DNA from: Actinomycetota bacterium
GTDB lineage: Bacteria > Actinomycetota > Acidimicrobiia > Acidimicrobiales > AC-25
Assembly (NCBI GenBank): GCA_005888395.1
Contig: VAXF01000025.1
Location: 1 to 18,005, forward strand
Length of the DNA stretch: 18,005 bases
Direction of reading: 5' to 3'
The notes under the pieces are model-generated. The model saw only the letters and a list, made by a program, of their open reading frames with translations. It was not told the origin of the DNA and did not search any database. Shown piece after piece: positions 7,018 to 14,841 of the stretch (position 1 is its first letter; each line of letters starts with the position of its first letter). The translations under genes and the position numbers were made by a program.

Positions 7018-7881
7018 CTAGGCGCCCGAGGCGGCCCGGGCGTCGCCGTCGAGGTAGGCGGCAGCGGTGGCGTGACCGCGCGCCATGAGCTCCCGCGAGC
7101 GACGGAAGTCGTTGTACCGGAGGTTCCCGGGGTCGACGGCGGGAAGCTTGACCAGCTCGACGCCGTCGGGCGGGGCGTCGGCCTCGCTGAAGAACCGGTG
7201 GTTGCGCGCGATCGAGAACGCCTGGAGCAGCACGTCGACGGGCCGCCGAGGCTGCGCCCGGGGTCGCGTGAAGTTGCCCGGGTGGAGGACATAGACGCTC
7301 GGTGACTGCAGCTCGAAGGCCCGCGACATCGGCACGTTGTCGACGACACCGCCGTCGATGAACATGTCGCCATCGAGCTCGACGGGCGGGAACACGCCCG
7401 GGAGCGCGGCCGAGGCGAGGATCGGTTCGATCACCGGCCCGGTCGAGAACCAGACCTCGCGACCGCTGCGCAGCGAAGTGGCCACGACGTGGAGCGGGAC
7501 CGCAGCCTCCTCGAACGTCCGATAGGGCAGCGCACGCTCGATGAGCTGGCGCATACCGTCGTTCGACTGCATGGAGACGCGGCGGCGGGCGAGCAGCAGG
7601 AAGCCCGACAGGCTGTGGTTCGGCCCGAACAACGCGTTGGCATCGAGTTCGAGCCAGATGCGCTCGAGTCGCGCCACGCCCTCGGGGCTCGGGTCGGCGG
7701 CCATCGCCGCCGCGTTGAGCGCCCCGACCGAGCAGCCGATGAGCACGTCGGGCCGGATGTCCCGCTCGAGCAGCGCCCGCAGCATCCCCACCTGAACCGC
7801 CCCGAGGTTCCCGCCGCCCCCGAGGACGAACGCGGTGCGCGGGCGGTGATGGGGCCACAGGTGCAGGTATCGGATGGGCAT
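7018..7881 (-). CDS. Patatin-like phospholipase family protein
   Basis: A 287-residue patatin/RssA-type serine hydrolase that probably cleaves acyl esters of lipids. The oxyanion-hole loop GGGGNLG is at 21-27, the nucleophile Ser51 lies in GCSVG (49-53), and the catalytic Asp176 in DGG (176-178), giving the Ser-Asp dyad. No signal peptide or membrane helix is evident, so it is probably cytosolic or peripheral. The ATG at 7881 has a good ribosome binding site (TGGAGG about 7 nt upstream), so I start there although the frame is open far upstream. Three SD-like 9-mers precede it (7886-7927). The physiological substrate is not known. Confidence 0.93.
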   Translation of the reverse strand: MPIRYLHLWPHHRPRTAFVLGGGGNLGAVQVGMLRALLERDIRPDVLIGCSVGALNAAAMAADPSPEGVARLERIWLELDANALFGPNHSLSGFLLLARRRVSMQSNDGMRQLIERALPYRTFEEAAVPLHVVATSLRSGREVWFSTGPVIEPILASAALPGVFPPVELDGDMFIDGGVVDNVPMSRAFELQSPSVYVLHPGNFTRPRAQPRRPVDVLLQAFSIARNHRFFSEADAPPDGVELVKLPAVDPGNLRYNDFRRSRELMARGHATAAAYLDGDARAASGA

Positions 7882-7885
7882 GGCG

Positions 7886-7927
7886 CTGCCTCCAGAAGCG
7901 GCGCTGTCTCCAAAAGCTCTGTCTCCA
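7886..7927 (-). repeat. Degenerate short repeats containing GGAG before the patatin gene
   Basis: On the minus strand the 9-mer TGGAG(A/G)CAG occurs three times, at 7919-7927, 7904-7912 and 7886-7894, spaced 15 and 18 bp. The last copy supplies the patatin ribosome binding site. The whole gap 7882-8009 (128 bp) between the patatin and response regulator genes has no convincing gene; beyond these repeats it shows only a small A-rich pocket near 7979-7984. Confidence 0.6.
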
Positions 7928-8009
7928 GAGGGAGCATGCGCCCCAGAGGGGGACGAATGCCATGACCCGCCCGGACCATTTTCTCCCGGCCCCGACGGAC
8001 TAGCGCGAC

Positions 8010-8369
8010 CTACCCGCCGGGGGATGCGAGCCGCGTCACCGTCGCCGTCAGCTCCTCGGGGTCGTAGGGCTTCGTGAGGTAGGCGTCGACGCCGAGCGCC
8101 CGTGCCCGCCGCTCGCTGTAGCTGTCGTCTCGAGCCGTGAGCACCACGATGCGCGGGCGCGAGCTCCCGAGATTGAGCAGCACGTCGAACCCGTCGACCC
8201 ACGGCATCATCAGGTCGAGCACGACCACGTCGAAGGCCTGCTCCATCAGCGTGTCGAGCACGTAGCGGCCGTCCTCGGCGACGACCACCTCGTGGCCGTC
8301 CTGCTCGAGGTTGGCCATCAACAGCTGAGCCAGGGGCTTGTCGTCCTCCGCGACGAGGATGCGGGCCAC
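8010..8369 (-). CDS. Single-domain response regulator (CheY-like receiver)
   Basis: A 119-residue stand-alone receiver domain with acidic residues Glu8/Asp9/Asp10, phosphorylatable Asp52 in VLDLMMPWVDG, Thr78 and Lys100 in LTKPYDP, so the phosphorylation site is complete. There is no output domain; it must act through protein contacts or as a phosphate sink. No histidine kinase is in the window. It shares the LEQDGHEV...DGxxxLD pattern with the receiver at 3855-4610, but the two are clearly diverged. The GTG start at 8369 lies 24 nt after the acetyltransferase stop with no strong ribosome binding site. Downstream is the 128-bp gap before the patatin gene. Confidence 0.9.
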   Translation of the reverse strand: MARILVAEDDKPLAQLLMANLEQDGHEVVVAEDGRYVLDTLMEQAFDVVVLDLMMPWVDGFDVLLNLGSSRPRIVVLTARDDSYSERRARALGVDAYLTKPYDPEELTATVTRLASPGG

Positions 8370-8393
8370 GCCAGGCAGTCTCGCGCGTAGCGC

Positions 8394-8930
8394 TCAGCGA
8401 GTCCGACAATGCAGCCGGTACAGGACGTGGCGAAGGATGGGGCTGTCCGGGGCGAGGCGAGGGTGGTCGAAGTCGTCGACCGGGTCGTGGGTCATCCCGA
8501 GGCGCTCCATCACCGCCCGCGACCGCCGGTTGGCGACCGCAGTGAACGACACGACCTCGGCCAGCCCGACGTCGCCGAACGCGAACGCCAGCGCAGCCCG
8601 GGCGCCCTCGGTCGCGTAGCCACGACCCCAGTGCTCACGCGCCAGCCGCCAGCCGACCTCGACCGCGGGCGTGAAGTGGGCGTCGAACGGCACGACCGAC
8701 ACCCCGACGAAGCCGATGAAGCTCGCGCCGTCCACCACCCCGACGGCCCACAGCCCGAACCCGTGCTGGTCGAAGTGCTTCTCGATGCGGTCGATGAGGC
8801 CGTCGCTCTCGCTGCGCGTGAGCGTCGACGGGAAGAGCTCCATCACGACCGGGTCGGCATTCAAGGCCGCGAACGGCTCGCGGTCGTCGTCGCGCCACCG
8901 CCGCAGCATCAACCGGTCGGTGGTGAGCAT
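8394..8930 (-). CDS. GNAT family N-acetyltransferase (RimJ/RimL-like)
   Basis: A 178-residue acetyltransferase of the RimJ/RimL group. It begins TTDRLMLRRWRDDD, typical of the family, and has the acetyl-CoA pyrophosphate-binding segment HWGRGYATEGARAAL at about 100-114, followed by the conserved NRRSRAVMERLGM motif (134-146). The substrate may be an amino group of a protein or small molecule; it cannot be told from sequence. The frame stays open upstream through the tRNA-Thr gene to an ATG at 8969, but that would make tRNA sequence coding, so I take the ATG at 8930. This lies only 3 nt after the last tRNA base, leaving no space for an ordinary ribosome binding site. Confidence 0.92.
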   Translation of the reverse strand: MLTTDRLMLRRWRDDDREPFAALNADPVVMELFPSTLTRSESDGLIDRIEKHFDQHGFGLWAVGVVDGASFIGFVGVSVVPFDAHFTPAVEVGWRLAREHWGRGYATEGARAALAFAFGDVGLAEVVSFTAVANRRSRAVMERLGMTHDPVDDFDHPRLAPDSPILRHVLYRLHCRTR

Positions 8931-8933
8931 GAG

Positions 8934-9006
8934 AGCCCGAGGTCGGACTCGAACCGACGACCTGCTCATTACGAGTGAGCTGCTCTACCGACTGAGCTAC
9001 CCGGGC
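8934..9006 (-). tRNA. tRNA-Thr (anticodon CGT)
   Basis: A complete 73-nt cloverleaf. Acceptor stem GCCCGGG pairs with CTCGGGC (one G-U), D-stem GCTC/GAGC, anticodon stem GCTCA/TGAGC around loop CTCGTAA giving anticodon CGT (reads ACG), a 5-nt variable loop, and T-stem GTCGG/CCGAC with loop TTCGAGT. The discriminator base is T and CCA is not encoded (the next bases are CTC), so the end must be made by RNase Z and CCA-adding enzyme or equivalent. Its first 10 nt overlap the 3' end of holB, whose TAG stop is tRNA positions 8-10. No dedicated promoter or terminator was seen. Confidence 0.97.
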
Positions 9007-10094
9007 GCGGTGGGCGAGTATGGCATGCTCGCCCTCGCCTCCTCGCACGCCGAGAGGCGCATCAGCAGGGCCTGCAGCAGCAGCGCCTCGTTCGGGTTGC
9101 GCTCCGACAGCTCGTGGGCCGCCTCGTGGATGGCGGTGACCGCGTCGAGCGCGGCGCGTGCAACGGCGGGCGGGCCGGTGGCGAGCACGTCCCGGTAGAC
9201 ACCCTCGAGCACGGCGAGCCCGAACCGCAGCTCGTCAGTGCGCAGTCGCCGCGACTCGCGCTTGTGCCGGTCGTCGAGGTCGCGCCGACCGGCGCCGCGC
9301 TCGCCGTAGCGCTCGGCCCGCTCCTGCAGCGCCTCTCGCTCTGCTTCGTGGCGCGCCTCGAGCGGTGCCGTCGACGCCTCGGCGAGCAGGTCGCGCAGCT
9401 CGAGGGCGAGTGTCGCGGCCGCAGCGCCGGTGCCGTCGAGGCGCGCGGGCACGGAGCGCCACATCTCGAGACGACCCGCGAAGCCAGCGTCGGACGCGAG
9501 GAGGCGGGCCCGGTCGGCGCGGCCACCCGAGGCACGCGCCGCCGTCTCGGCGGTCTCACGGTCGACTCCCTCGGCAACGAGCGCGTCGACGAGGTGCGGT
9601 TCGGGCACCGGACCAAGGTCGATGCGCACGGCGCGCGATGCGATCGTGACGAGCTCGGGCGGGACGTCCTCGGCGAGGATGACGAAGAACGTGCTCGAGG
9701 GGGGCTCCTCGACGGTCTTCAGCAGCTTCGGCCCGACCTGCGGGTGCACGCGCTGGAACTCGGTGAGCAGCATCACCCTGCGGGCGCCCTCGGCGGGGCT
9801 CAGGCTCGCCTGGCGGATGATCTCGTCGGCCTGCTTGGCCAGGATGAAGTTGCCCTCGGGCTCCACCACCACGAGGTCGGGGTGCAGCTCGGCACGGGCG
9901 AGCGTGCAGTCGCGGCACTCGCCGCAGCCACCTCGGGAGCAGAGCAGCATGGCCGCGAACGAGCGCGCCGCGGCGCGCTTGCCGCTGCCGGCGGGACCGA
10001 CGAGCAGGTAGGCGTGCACGGGCGACCGCGCCGCGGCCCGCAACTGCGCGACGGCGCGCTCCTGCCCGATCACGTCGTCGAACAGCGCCGTCAC
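8997..10094 (-). CDS. holB: DNA polymerase III subunit delta' (HolB)
   Basis: Clamp-loader ATPase-fold subunit of the replicative polymerase. The 365-residue protein starts TALFDDVIGQERAV, has a Walker A-like GPAGSGKR (33-40), a zinc module with Cys52, Cys57, Cys60 and Cys63, and an SRA form (153-155) of the SRC arginine-finger motif. DnaX was considered, but the length and the missing SRC Cys favour delta'. The GTG at 10094 overlaps the tmk stop (GTGA), so the genes are translationally coupled. The last codons (Ala-Pro-Gly-stop) are written by the tRNA-Thr acceptor stem. The tmk-holB pairing is common in bacteria. Confidence 0.93.
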   Translation of the reverse strand: MTALFDDVIGQERAVAQLRAAARSPVHAYLLVGPAGSGKRAAARSFAAMLLCSRGGCGECRDCTLARAELHPDLVVVEPEGNFILAKQADEIIRQASLSPAEGARRVMLLTEFQRVHPQVGPKLLKTVEEPPSSTFFVILAEDVPPELVTIASRAVRIDLGPVPEPHLVDALVAEGVDRETAETAARASGGRADRARLLASDAGFAGRLEMWRSVPARLDGTGAAAATLALELRDLLAEASTAPLEARHEAEREALQERAERYGERGAGRRDLDDRHKRESRRLRTDELRFGLAVLEGVYRDVLATGPPAVARAALDAVTAIHEAAHELSERNPNEALLLQALLMRLSACEEARASMPYSPTAPG

Positions 10095-10696
10095 GAAAAG
10101 AATGCCTCCGACACCTTGCGCACGCGCGCCGCGACCTCTTCGACGCTGCCGGTGCCGTCGACGACCGCCCACCGCTCCGGCTCGGCAGCCGCAAGGGCCC
10201 GGAATCCCTCGGCGACCCGTTCGTGAAAGCCGGCCTCTTCGGCCTCGAGGCGGTCGGGTGCGGTCGTCTGGCGGGAGTGGGCGACGTCGGGCGGGACGTC
10301 GAGGAGGATCACCAGGTCGGCCTCGATGCCGTCGGTCGCCCACGCCGACAGACGACGCAGCTCGTCGACGTCGAGACCCCGCCCGAAGCCCTGGTAGGCG
10401 AGCGAGGAACCGGTGAAGCGGTCGCTCACGACGTCGCGACCGGCGGCGAGCGCGGGACGCAGTACCTCGGCGGCGTGTTGGGCACGGTCGGCCGCGAGAA
10501 GCAACGCCTCCGCCCGCGGGTCGAGCGCTTCGAGCGCGGCGTCGAGGACGACCGCGCGAATACGCCGGCCGACCGGCGTGGCGCCCGGCTCGTGTGTCAC
10601 GACCGCGCCGAGTGCCTCGGCGAGGAGCTGCGCCTGTGTCGACTTGCCGCACGCCTCGCCGCCCTCGAGCACGATCAGCCGGCCGCGCCGAGTCAC
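10091..10696 (-). CDS. tmk: Thymidylate kinase (dTMP kinase)
   Basis: Phosphorylates dTMP to dTDP for DNA synthesis. The 201-residue protein has P-loop EGGEACGKST (11-20), the HEPG motif of dTMP kinases shortly after, the DRFTGSSLAYQG block (variant of DRYxxSSxAYQ), and a C-terminal APDRLE segment. The start is a GTG at 10696 that overlaps the TGA of the MFS gene, and its own TGA overlaps the holB GTG. The Cys in the P-loop is a tolerated variant. The three genes MFS-tmk-holB are thus coupled by two GTGA junctions. Confidence 0.96.
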   Translation of the reverse strand: MTRRGRLIVLEGGEACGKSTQAQLLAEALGAVVTHEPGATPVGRRIRAVVLDAALEALDPRAEALLLAADRAQHAAEVLRPALAAGRDVVSDRFTGSSLAYQGFGRGLDVDELRRLSAWATDGIEADLVILLDVPPDVAHSRQTTAPDRLEAEEAGFHERVAEGFRALAAAEPERWAVVDGTGSVEEVAARVRKVSEAFFS

Positions 10697-12108
10697 GTGG
10701 TCACCGTCTGACGGCCGCGCAGGGCGCGGGCCGCGAGCAGCCCGGCGGCGAGGATGATCAGAGCGCCGAGCCAGAGCGCGAGCCGCTCGCCCGGGAGCGC
10801 GATACCCAAGCTGCCGAGGTGAACCCTCCGATGCACGAGGCTCTTCGAGGCGTCGTCGAGCGGCGAGACGAGGAGCGGCGTGACCGTGAGTGCGAACAGC
10901 AGGCAGAAGCGGATGAGCGTGTAGAGGGCGGCGAAGATCCGGCCGCGCAGCTCGTCCTCGACGTTCTCCTGCAGGATCGTGAACCCGATGACGTAGACGG
11001 ACCCACCGGCCGCGCCGAGGAAGACGACGAACGCCATGGCCGCCGGCAACGACGACATGGAGGCGCCGAGGAAGAGCAGGACACCTCCGACGAGGACGCT
11101 GATGGTGAAGATGCGCTCGCGCGGGAGCCGCTTCTGGATCGCCGACAGGCTCACCACCCCGACGGCCATGCCGGTGCCGAGCGCGGTGAGGAGGAGCCCG
11201 AAGCCGGCGGGGCCGCCGTGGAGGACCTTCTTGGAGAATGTCGGGCCCAGCGGGATGACCATCCCTCCGCCCATCAGGCCCGTGCCGATGCCGATCATCA
11301 CCGCCCGTACGACGCGGTTGGTCCGGATGAACTGCCAGCCCTCCTTGACCTCGCTGATCGTGGCGGTCAGGTCGATACGGCCCTTGTCGTGCCCGTGCCG
11401 CTTCGCCAGCGTGAGCGTGGAGATCAGCGCGGCGGACGTGAAGAACGTGAGCACGTCGGCGTAGATGGCGATCGACTCGTGGTTCACCCTGAGCACGTGC
11501 AGCGCGTGGTAGTGCCCGAGCCAGTCGGCCACCGTGGCGAGGAAGGCGAAGATGAGGCTTCCGGGCACGAACGTGCCGTAGGCCGCCACGAGCGAGAGCG
11601 AGTTGACCGTGGTCAGCTGGTCGGCCTCCACCAGGTTGGGCACCGACGCGTCCTTGGCCGGCGACCAGAGCAGCGACAGAACCTCCATCGCCAGTGACGC
11701 GAGGAACAGGCCCCACACGGTGTGGATGAACGGCAGCGTCGCCAGCACGAGCCCGCGTCCGATGTCGCAGGCGACCATCACCCGCTTGCGATCCCAGCGG
11801 TCGACGAGCACACCGCCGACCGACGCGAGGAAGAACCCCGGGATCATGCGCGCGCTCATCACCAGGCCGACTGAGCCCGGCCCCCCGCCGATCCGCGCTG
11901 CCAGCGCCAGGATCGCGAACAGCCCGACCCAGTCGCCGAGCGACGACACGACCTGCGCCACCCAGAGACGGAAGAACGCGCCGGACCCGAACAGGCGCAG
12001 CGAGCGGCGTTGCTCGAGCGCCTCCGCCACCTGATCGGTGGTGAGGTCGTGCGACGCGGGGGCATGGAACTGCTCGAGTTGAGCGGCCAGCGGGTCGCGC
12101 TCTGGCAT
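10693..12108 (-). CDS. MFS transporter (MFS_3 / enterobactin exporter-like)
   Basis: A 471-residue major facilitator protein with about 12 predicted helices and a soluble N-terminal extension of about 35 residues. The motif A-like loop GGVLVDRWDRKRVM at about 98-111 lies between helices 2 and 3, and the sequence WSPAKDASVPNLV near 150 is typical of the MFS_3 exporters. A central cytoplasmic loop (about 240-265) is rich in charge. The substrate is unknown. The ATG at 12108 has GAGG 3 nt upstream and lies 30 nt after the topA stop, and its stop overlaps tmk. Its place between topA and tmk suggests co-transcription, not a shared function. Confidence 0.9.
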   Translation of the reverse strand: MPERDPLAAQLEQFHAPASHDLTTDQVAEALEQRRSLRLFGSGAFFRLWVAQVVSSLGDWVGLFAILALAARIGGGPGSVGLVMSARMIPGFFLASVGGVLVDRWDRKRVMVACDIGRGLVLATLPFIHTVWGLFLASLAMEVLSLLWSPAKDASVPNLVEADQLTTVNSLSLVAAYGTFVPGSLIFAFLATVADWLGHYHALHVLRVNHESIAIYADVLTFFTSAALISTLTLAKRHGHDKGRIDLTATISEVKEGWQFIRTNRVVRAVMIGIGTGLMGGGMVIPLGPTFSKKVLHGGPAGFGLLLTALGTGMAVGVVSLSAIQKRLPRERIFTISVLVGGVLLFLGASMSSLPAAMAFVVFLGAAGGSVYVIGFTILQENVEDELRGRIFAALYTLIRFCLLFALTVTPLLVSPLDDASKSLVHRRVHLGSLGIALPGERLALWLGALIILAAGLLAARALRGRQTVTT

Positions 12109-12138
12109 CTGCCTCAGCGTAAGCCGGTCAGGCGGCGA

Positions 12139-14772
12139 TCAAGCGGTCTTGGGAGGCCGCTTGGCGACCTTCGCCGTGCCCGAGGGCTTCTTTGTCCGCC
12201 TCGTCTTCCGAGCCGGGCCCTTCGCGCGGCGGACCGCGAGCAGGTCGGCCCCCCGCTCGGGCGTCAACGTCTCCACGACCTCGTCCTTGGGAACGGACGC
12301 GTTGGTCTCGCCGTCGGTCACGTAGGGCCCGTAGCGGCCTTCCTTGACCACCATGTCGCGACCGGTCGCCGGGTCGGGCCCCAACTCGCGGATCGGCGCG
12401 GCGGTCGCCTGCCCCCTGCGACGTCGCGGCTGCGCCAGCGCGGCCAGTGCCTCGTCGAGGGTCAAGGTGAAGAGCTGGTCCTCGGACTCGATGCTGCGGC
12501 TCTCCTTGCCCTTCTTGACATAGGGCCCGTACCGGCCGTTCTGGACGGTGATCTCCTCGCCGTCGGCGGGATCGACCCCGATCACCCGAGGCAACGAGAG
12601 CAGCCGCAGCGCTTCGTCGAGCGTGACGGTGTCGAGGGCCATGGTCTTCAGGATCGACGCCGTCTTCGGCTTCTTGCGCGAGCCGGCCTCGGCCTCGCCG
12701 AGCTGCACGTAGGGCCCGTAGCGCCCGGCCCGGGCGAAGACGGGGAGCCCGGTCTCCGGATCGGTGCCGAGCTCGCGGTCGCCGCTCGGCGCCTCGAGCA
12801 ACTCGACGGCCCGCTCCACGGTCAGCTCGTCGGGTGGGAGGTCGTCGGGGATGCCGGCGGTGTCGTCACCGCGCTGGAGGTAGGGCCCGTAGCGCCCGAC
12901 GCGCACGACGATGGGCGTCCCGTTGTCGGCGCCGATCGTGATCGAGTTGACCTCGCGGGCGTCGATCTCGCCCAGACGGCTGGCAACGATCGTCTTGAGC
13001 CCGGGCTGGCCGTTCCCGAAGTAGAAGCGCGTGAGCCACGGGACCGCCTCCTCCTCGCCCGTGGCGATCTCGTCGAGGTCGTCCTCCATCCGGGCGGTGA
13101 AGGCGTAGTCGACGAGATCGGCGAAGTGCTGCTCGAGCAACGACACCACCGAGAAGGCGGTGAACGACGGCACGAGGGCGGCGCCCTTCTTCCACACGTA
13201 GCCGCGGTCCTGGATGGTCTCGATGATCGAGGCGTAGGTCGACGGCCGGCCCACGCCGAGCTCCTCGAGCGCCTTGACGAGTGAGGCCTCGGTGTAACGC
13301 GGCGGTGGCTGCGTCTCGTGGCCGCGCTCCTCGAGCGACAACGCCCGCACCCGGTCGCCGACCACGAGCGCGGGCAGGCGGACCTCACGGTCCTCGAGCT
13401 CGGCGTCGGGGTCGTCGGAGCCTTCGACGTAGGCCCGTAGGAACCCGGGAAACGTGATCACCTTGCCGCTCGCCGCGAACTCCACGTCCTCGCCGGCGGG
13501 TGACGTCGCACCGAGCCGCACCTGCGCGCTGCGACCCGCGGCGTCGGCCATCTGCGACGCGACGGTTCGCTGCCACACGAGCTCGTAGAGCGCGAGCTCG
13601 TCGCCGTGGAGCTCGCGGCGCAGCTGCTCCGGCGTGCGGAACGCATCGCCGGCCGGCCGGATCGCCTCGTGGGCCTCTTGGGCGTTGCGCACCTTCTTCT
13701 CGTACTGCCGCGGCCGGTCGGGAACGTAGTCGTCGCCGTAGAGCCGGCGGGCCTGGTCGCGAGCGGCAGTGATCGCCGTGTCCGACAGCGTCGTGCTGTC
13801 GGTGCGCATGTAGGTGATGTAGCCGCTCTCGTAGAGCCGCTGGGCCACGCGCATGGCGCGCTGCGACGAGAACCGCAGCTTCCGCGCCGCCTCCTGCTGG
13901 AGCGTCGAGGTCATGAAGGGTGGGTAGGGCGACCGCCGGTAGGGCTTCTCCTCGACGGACCGGACCTCGAAGTCCGCGTCCCGCAGGCCGGCGGCCAACG
14001 CTCGCGCTCGCTCCTCGTCGACCACGACCGCGTCGTCGCGCGTCAGCCGTCCGGCCTGGTCGAAGTCGCGCCCGGTGGCGAGGCGCCGGCCGTCGAGGGC
14101 GACGATCGCGGCCGCGAACGTGGGACTCTCAGCCTCTTTCTCCATCACGCCTTCGACGTCCCAGTACGACGCGGCCCGGAACTGCATCCGCTCCCGCTCG
14201 CGCTCCACCACGATGCGCGTCGCCACGCTCTGCACGCGGCCGGCCGACAGCTTCGGCATCACCTTCTTCCAGAGCACCGGCGAGACCTCGTATCCGTAGA
14301 GGCGGTCGAGGATGCGCCGCGCCTCCTGAGCGTCGACGAGGCGGCGGTCGAGCTCCCGCCAGTCGTCCACCGCCTGACGGATCGCCTGTTGCGTGATCTC
14401 GTGGAACACCATGCGTTTCACCGGCACCTGGGGCCCGAGCACCTCGAGCAGGTGCCAGGCGATCGACTCGCCCTCGCGGTCCTCGTCGGTCGCGAGATAG
14501 AGCTCGCTCGCGTCCTTCAGCAGGCTGCGCAGCTTGGCCACCTGCTGGCGCTTCTCGCTGGACAGCACGTAGAGCGGTTTGAACCCGTTGTCGACGTCGA
14601 CACCGAGGCGTGCCCAGGGCTCGTTCTTGTAGGCGGCAGGCACGTCGGCCGCCCGGCGGGGCAGGTCGCGAATGTGCCCGATCGACGACTCCACGACGAA
14701 GTCGCGGCCGAGGAAGCCGGCGATGGTGCGCGCCTTTGCGGGCGACTCGACGATCACGAGGGGCTTGGGCAT
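12139..14772 (-). CDS. topA: DNA topoisomerase I (TopA)
   Basis: Type IA topoisomerase that relaxes negative supercoils. The 877-residue protein has an N-terminal Toprim domain (VIVESPAKA at 6-14; DEDREGE at 96-102), SAGRVQS at 176-182, and catalytic Tyr321 in YITYMRTDST. In place of zinc fingers, the C-terminus has four repeats with GRYGPY at 626, 683, 746 and 812, then a Lys/Arg-rich tail (about 851-877), as in other actinobacterial TopA. The ATG at 14772 has a purine-rich ribosome binding site (GGAAAAG) close upstream. It is the first gene of the long minus-strand array and diverges from the DedA gene over 69 bp. Confidence 0.99.
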   Translation of the reverse strand: MPKPLVIVESPAKARTIAGFLGRDFVVESSIGHIRDLPRRAADVPAAYKNEPWARLGVDVDNGFKPLYVLSSEKRQQVAKLRSLLKDASELYLATDEDREGESIAWHLLEVLGPQVPVKRMVFHEITQQAIRQAVDDWRELDRRLVDAQEARRILDRLYGYEVSPVLWKKVMPKLSAGRVQSVATRIVVERERERMQFRAASYWDVEGVMEKEAESPTFAAAIVALDGRRLATGRDFDQAGRLTRDDAVVVDEERARALAAGLRDADFEVRSVEEKPYRRSPYPPFMTSTLQQEAARKLRFSSQRAMRVAQRLYESGYITYMRTDSTTLSDTAITAARDQARRLYGDDYVPDRPRQYEKKVRNAQEAHEAIRPAGDAFRTPEQLRRELHGDELALYELVWQRTVASQMADAAGRSAQVRLGATSPAGEDVEFAASGKVITFPGFLRAYVEGSDDPDAELEDREVRLPALVVGDRVRALSLEERGHETQPPPRYTEASLVKALEELGVGRPSTYASIIETIQDRGYVWKKGAALVPSFTAFSVVSLLEQHFADLVDYAFTARMEDDLDEIATGEEEAVPWLTRFYFGNGQPGLKTIVASRLGEIDAREVNSITIGADNGTPIVVRVGRYGPYLQRGDDTAGIPDDLPPDELTVERAVELLEAPSGDRELGTDPETGLPVFARAGRYGPYVQLGEAEAGSRKKPKTASILKTMALDTVTLDEALRLLSLPRVIGVDPADGEEITVQNGRYGPYVKKGKESRSIESEDQLFTLTLDEALAALAQPRRRRGQATAAPIRELGPDPATGRDMVVKEGRYGPYVTDGETNASVPKDEVVETLTPERGADLLAVRRAKGPARKTRRTKKPSGTAKVAKRPPKTA

Positions 14773-14782
14773 CTCTTTTCCG

Positions 14783-14812
14783 AGCGTTGGCAGGCCGGCG
14801 GCCGAATGTCAA
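14783..14812 (-). promoter_or_regulatory. Candidate topA promoter
   Basis: On the minus strand there is an exact TTGACA (14812-14807), an 18-bp spacer and a weak -10 (AACGCT, 14788-14783) just before topA. The -10 match is poor and the predicted start would leave almost no leader, so a different -10 or a promoter inside the DedA gene is possible. Confidence 0.3.
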
Positions 14813-14833
14813 ACCGCGCACCAGGGCTACCCT
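14806..14833 (+). promoter_or_regulatory. Candidate promoter for a leaderless DedA mRNA
   Basis: ATGTCA (14806-14811, 4/6 to TTGACA), a 16-bp spacer and TACCCT (14828-14833, matching TANNNT) end 8 nt before the GTG at 14842. That places the expected RNA start at or next to the start codon. The -35 bases are the same ones that form TTGACA on the other strand. Confidence 0.5.
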
Positions 14834-14841
14834 CGCCCGGC

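Noticed and set aside
7105..7135. GGGAAC-containing SigR-like promoter inside the patatin gene
   Set aside because: The spacing to a GTT/GTC element does not fit the SigR consensus and it lies in coding sequence; chance match.
8931..8969. N-terminal extension of the GNAT protein through the tRNA
   Set aside because: The extra codons are the tRNA-Thr anticodon-to-acceptor sequence; the family N-terminus begins at 8930.
13606..14841. Long upstream extension of the DedA frame
   Set aside because: It is antisense to topA and lacks recognisable protein features; the DedA family begins near 14842.
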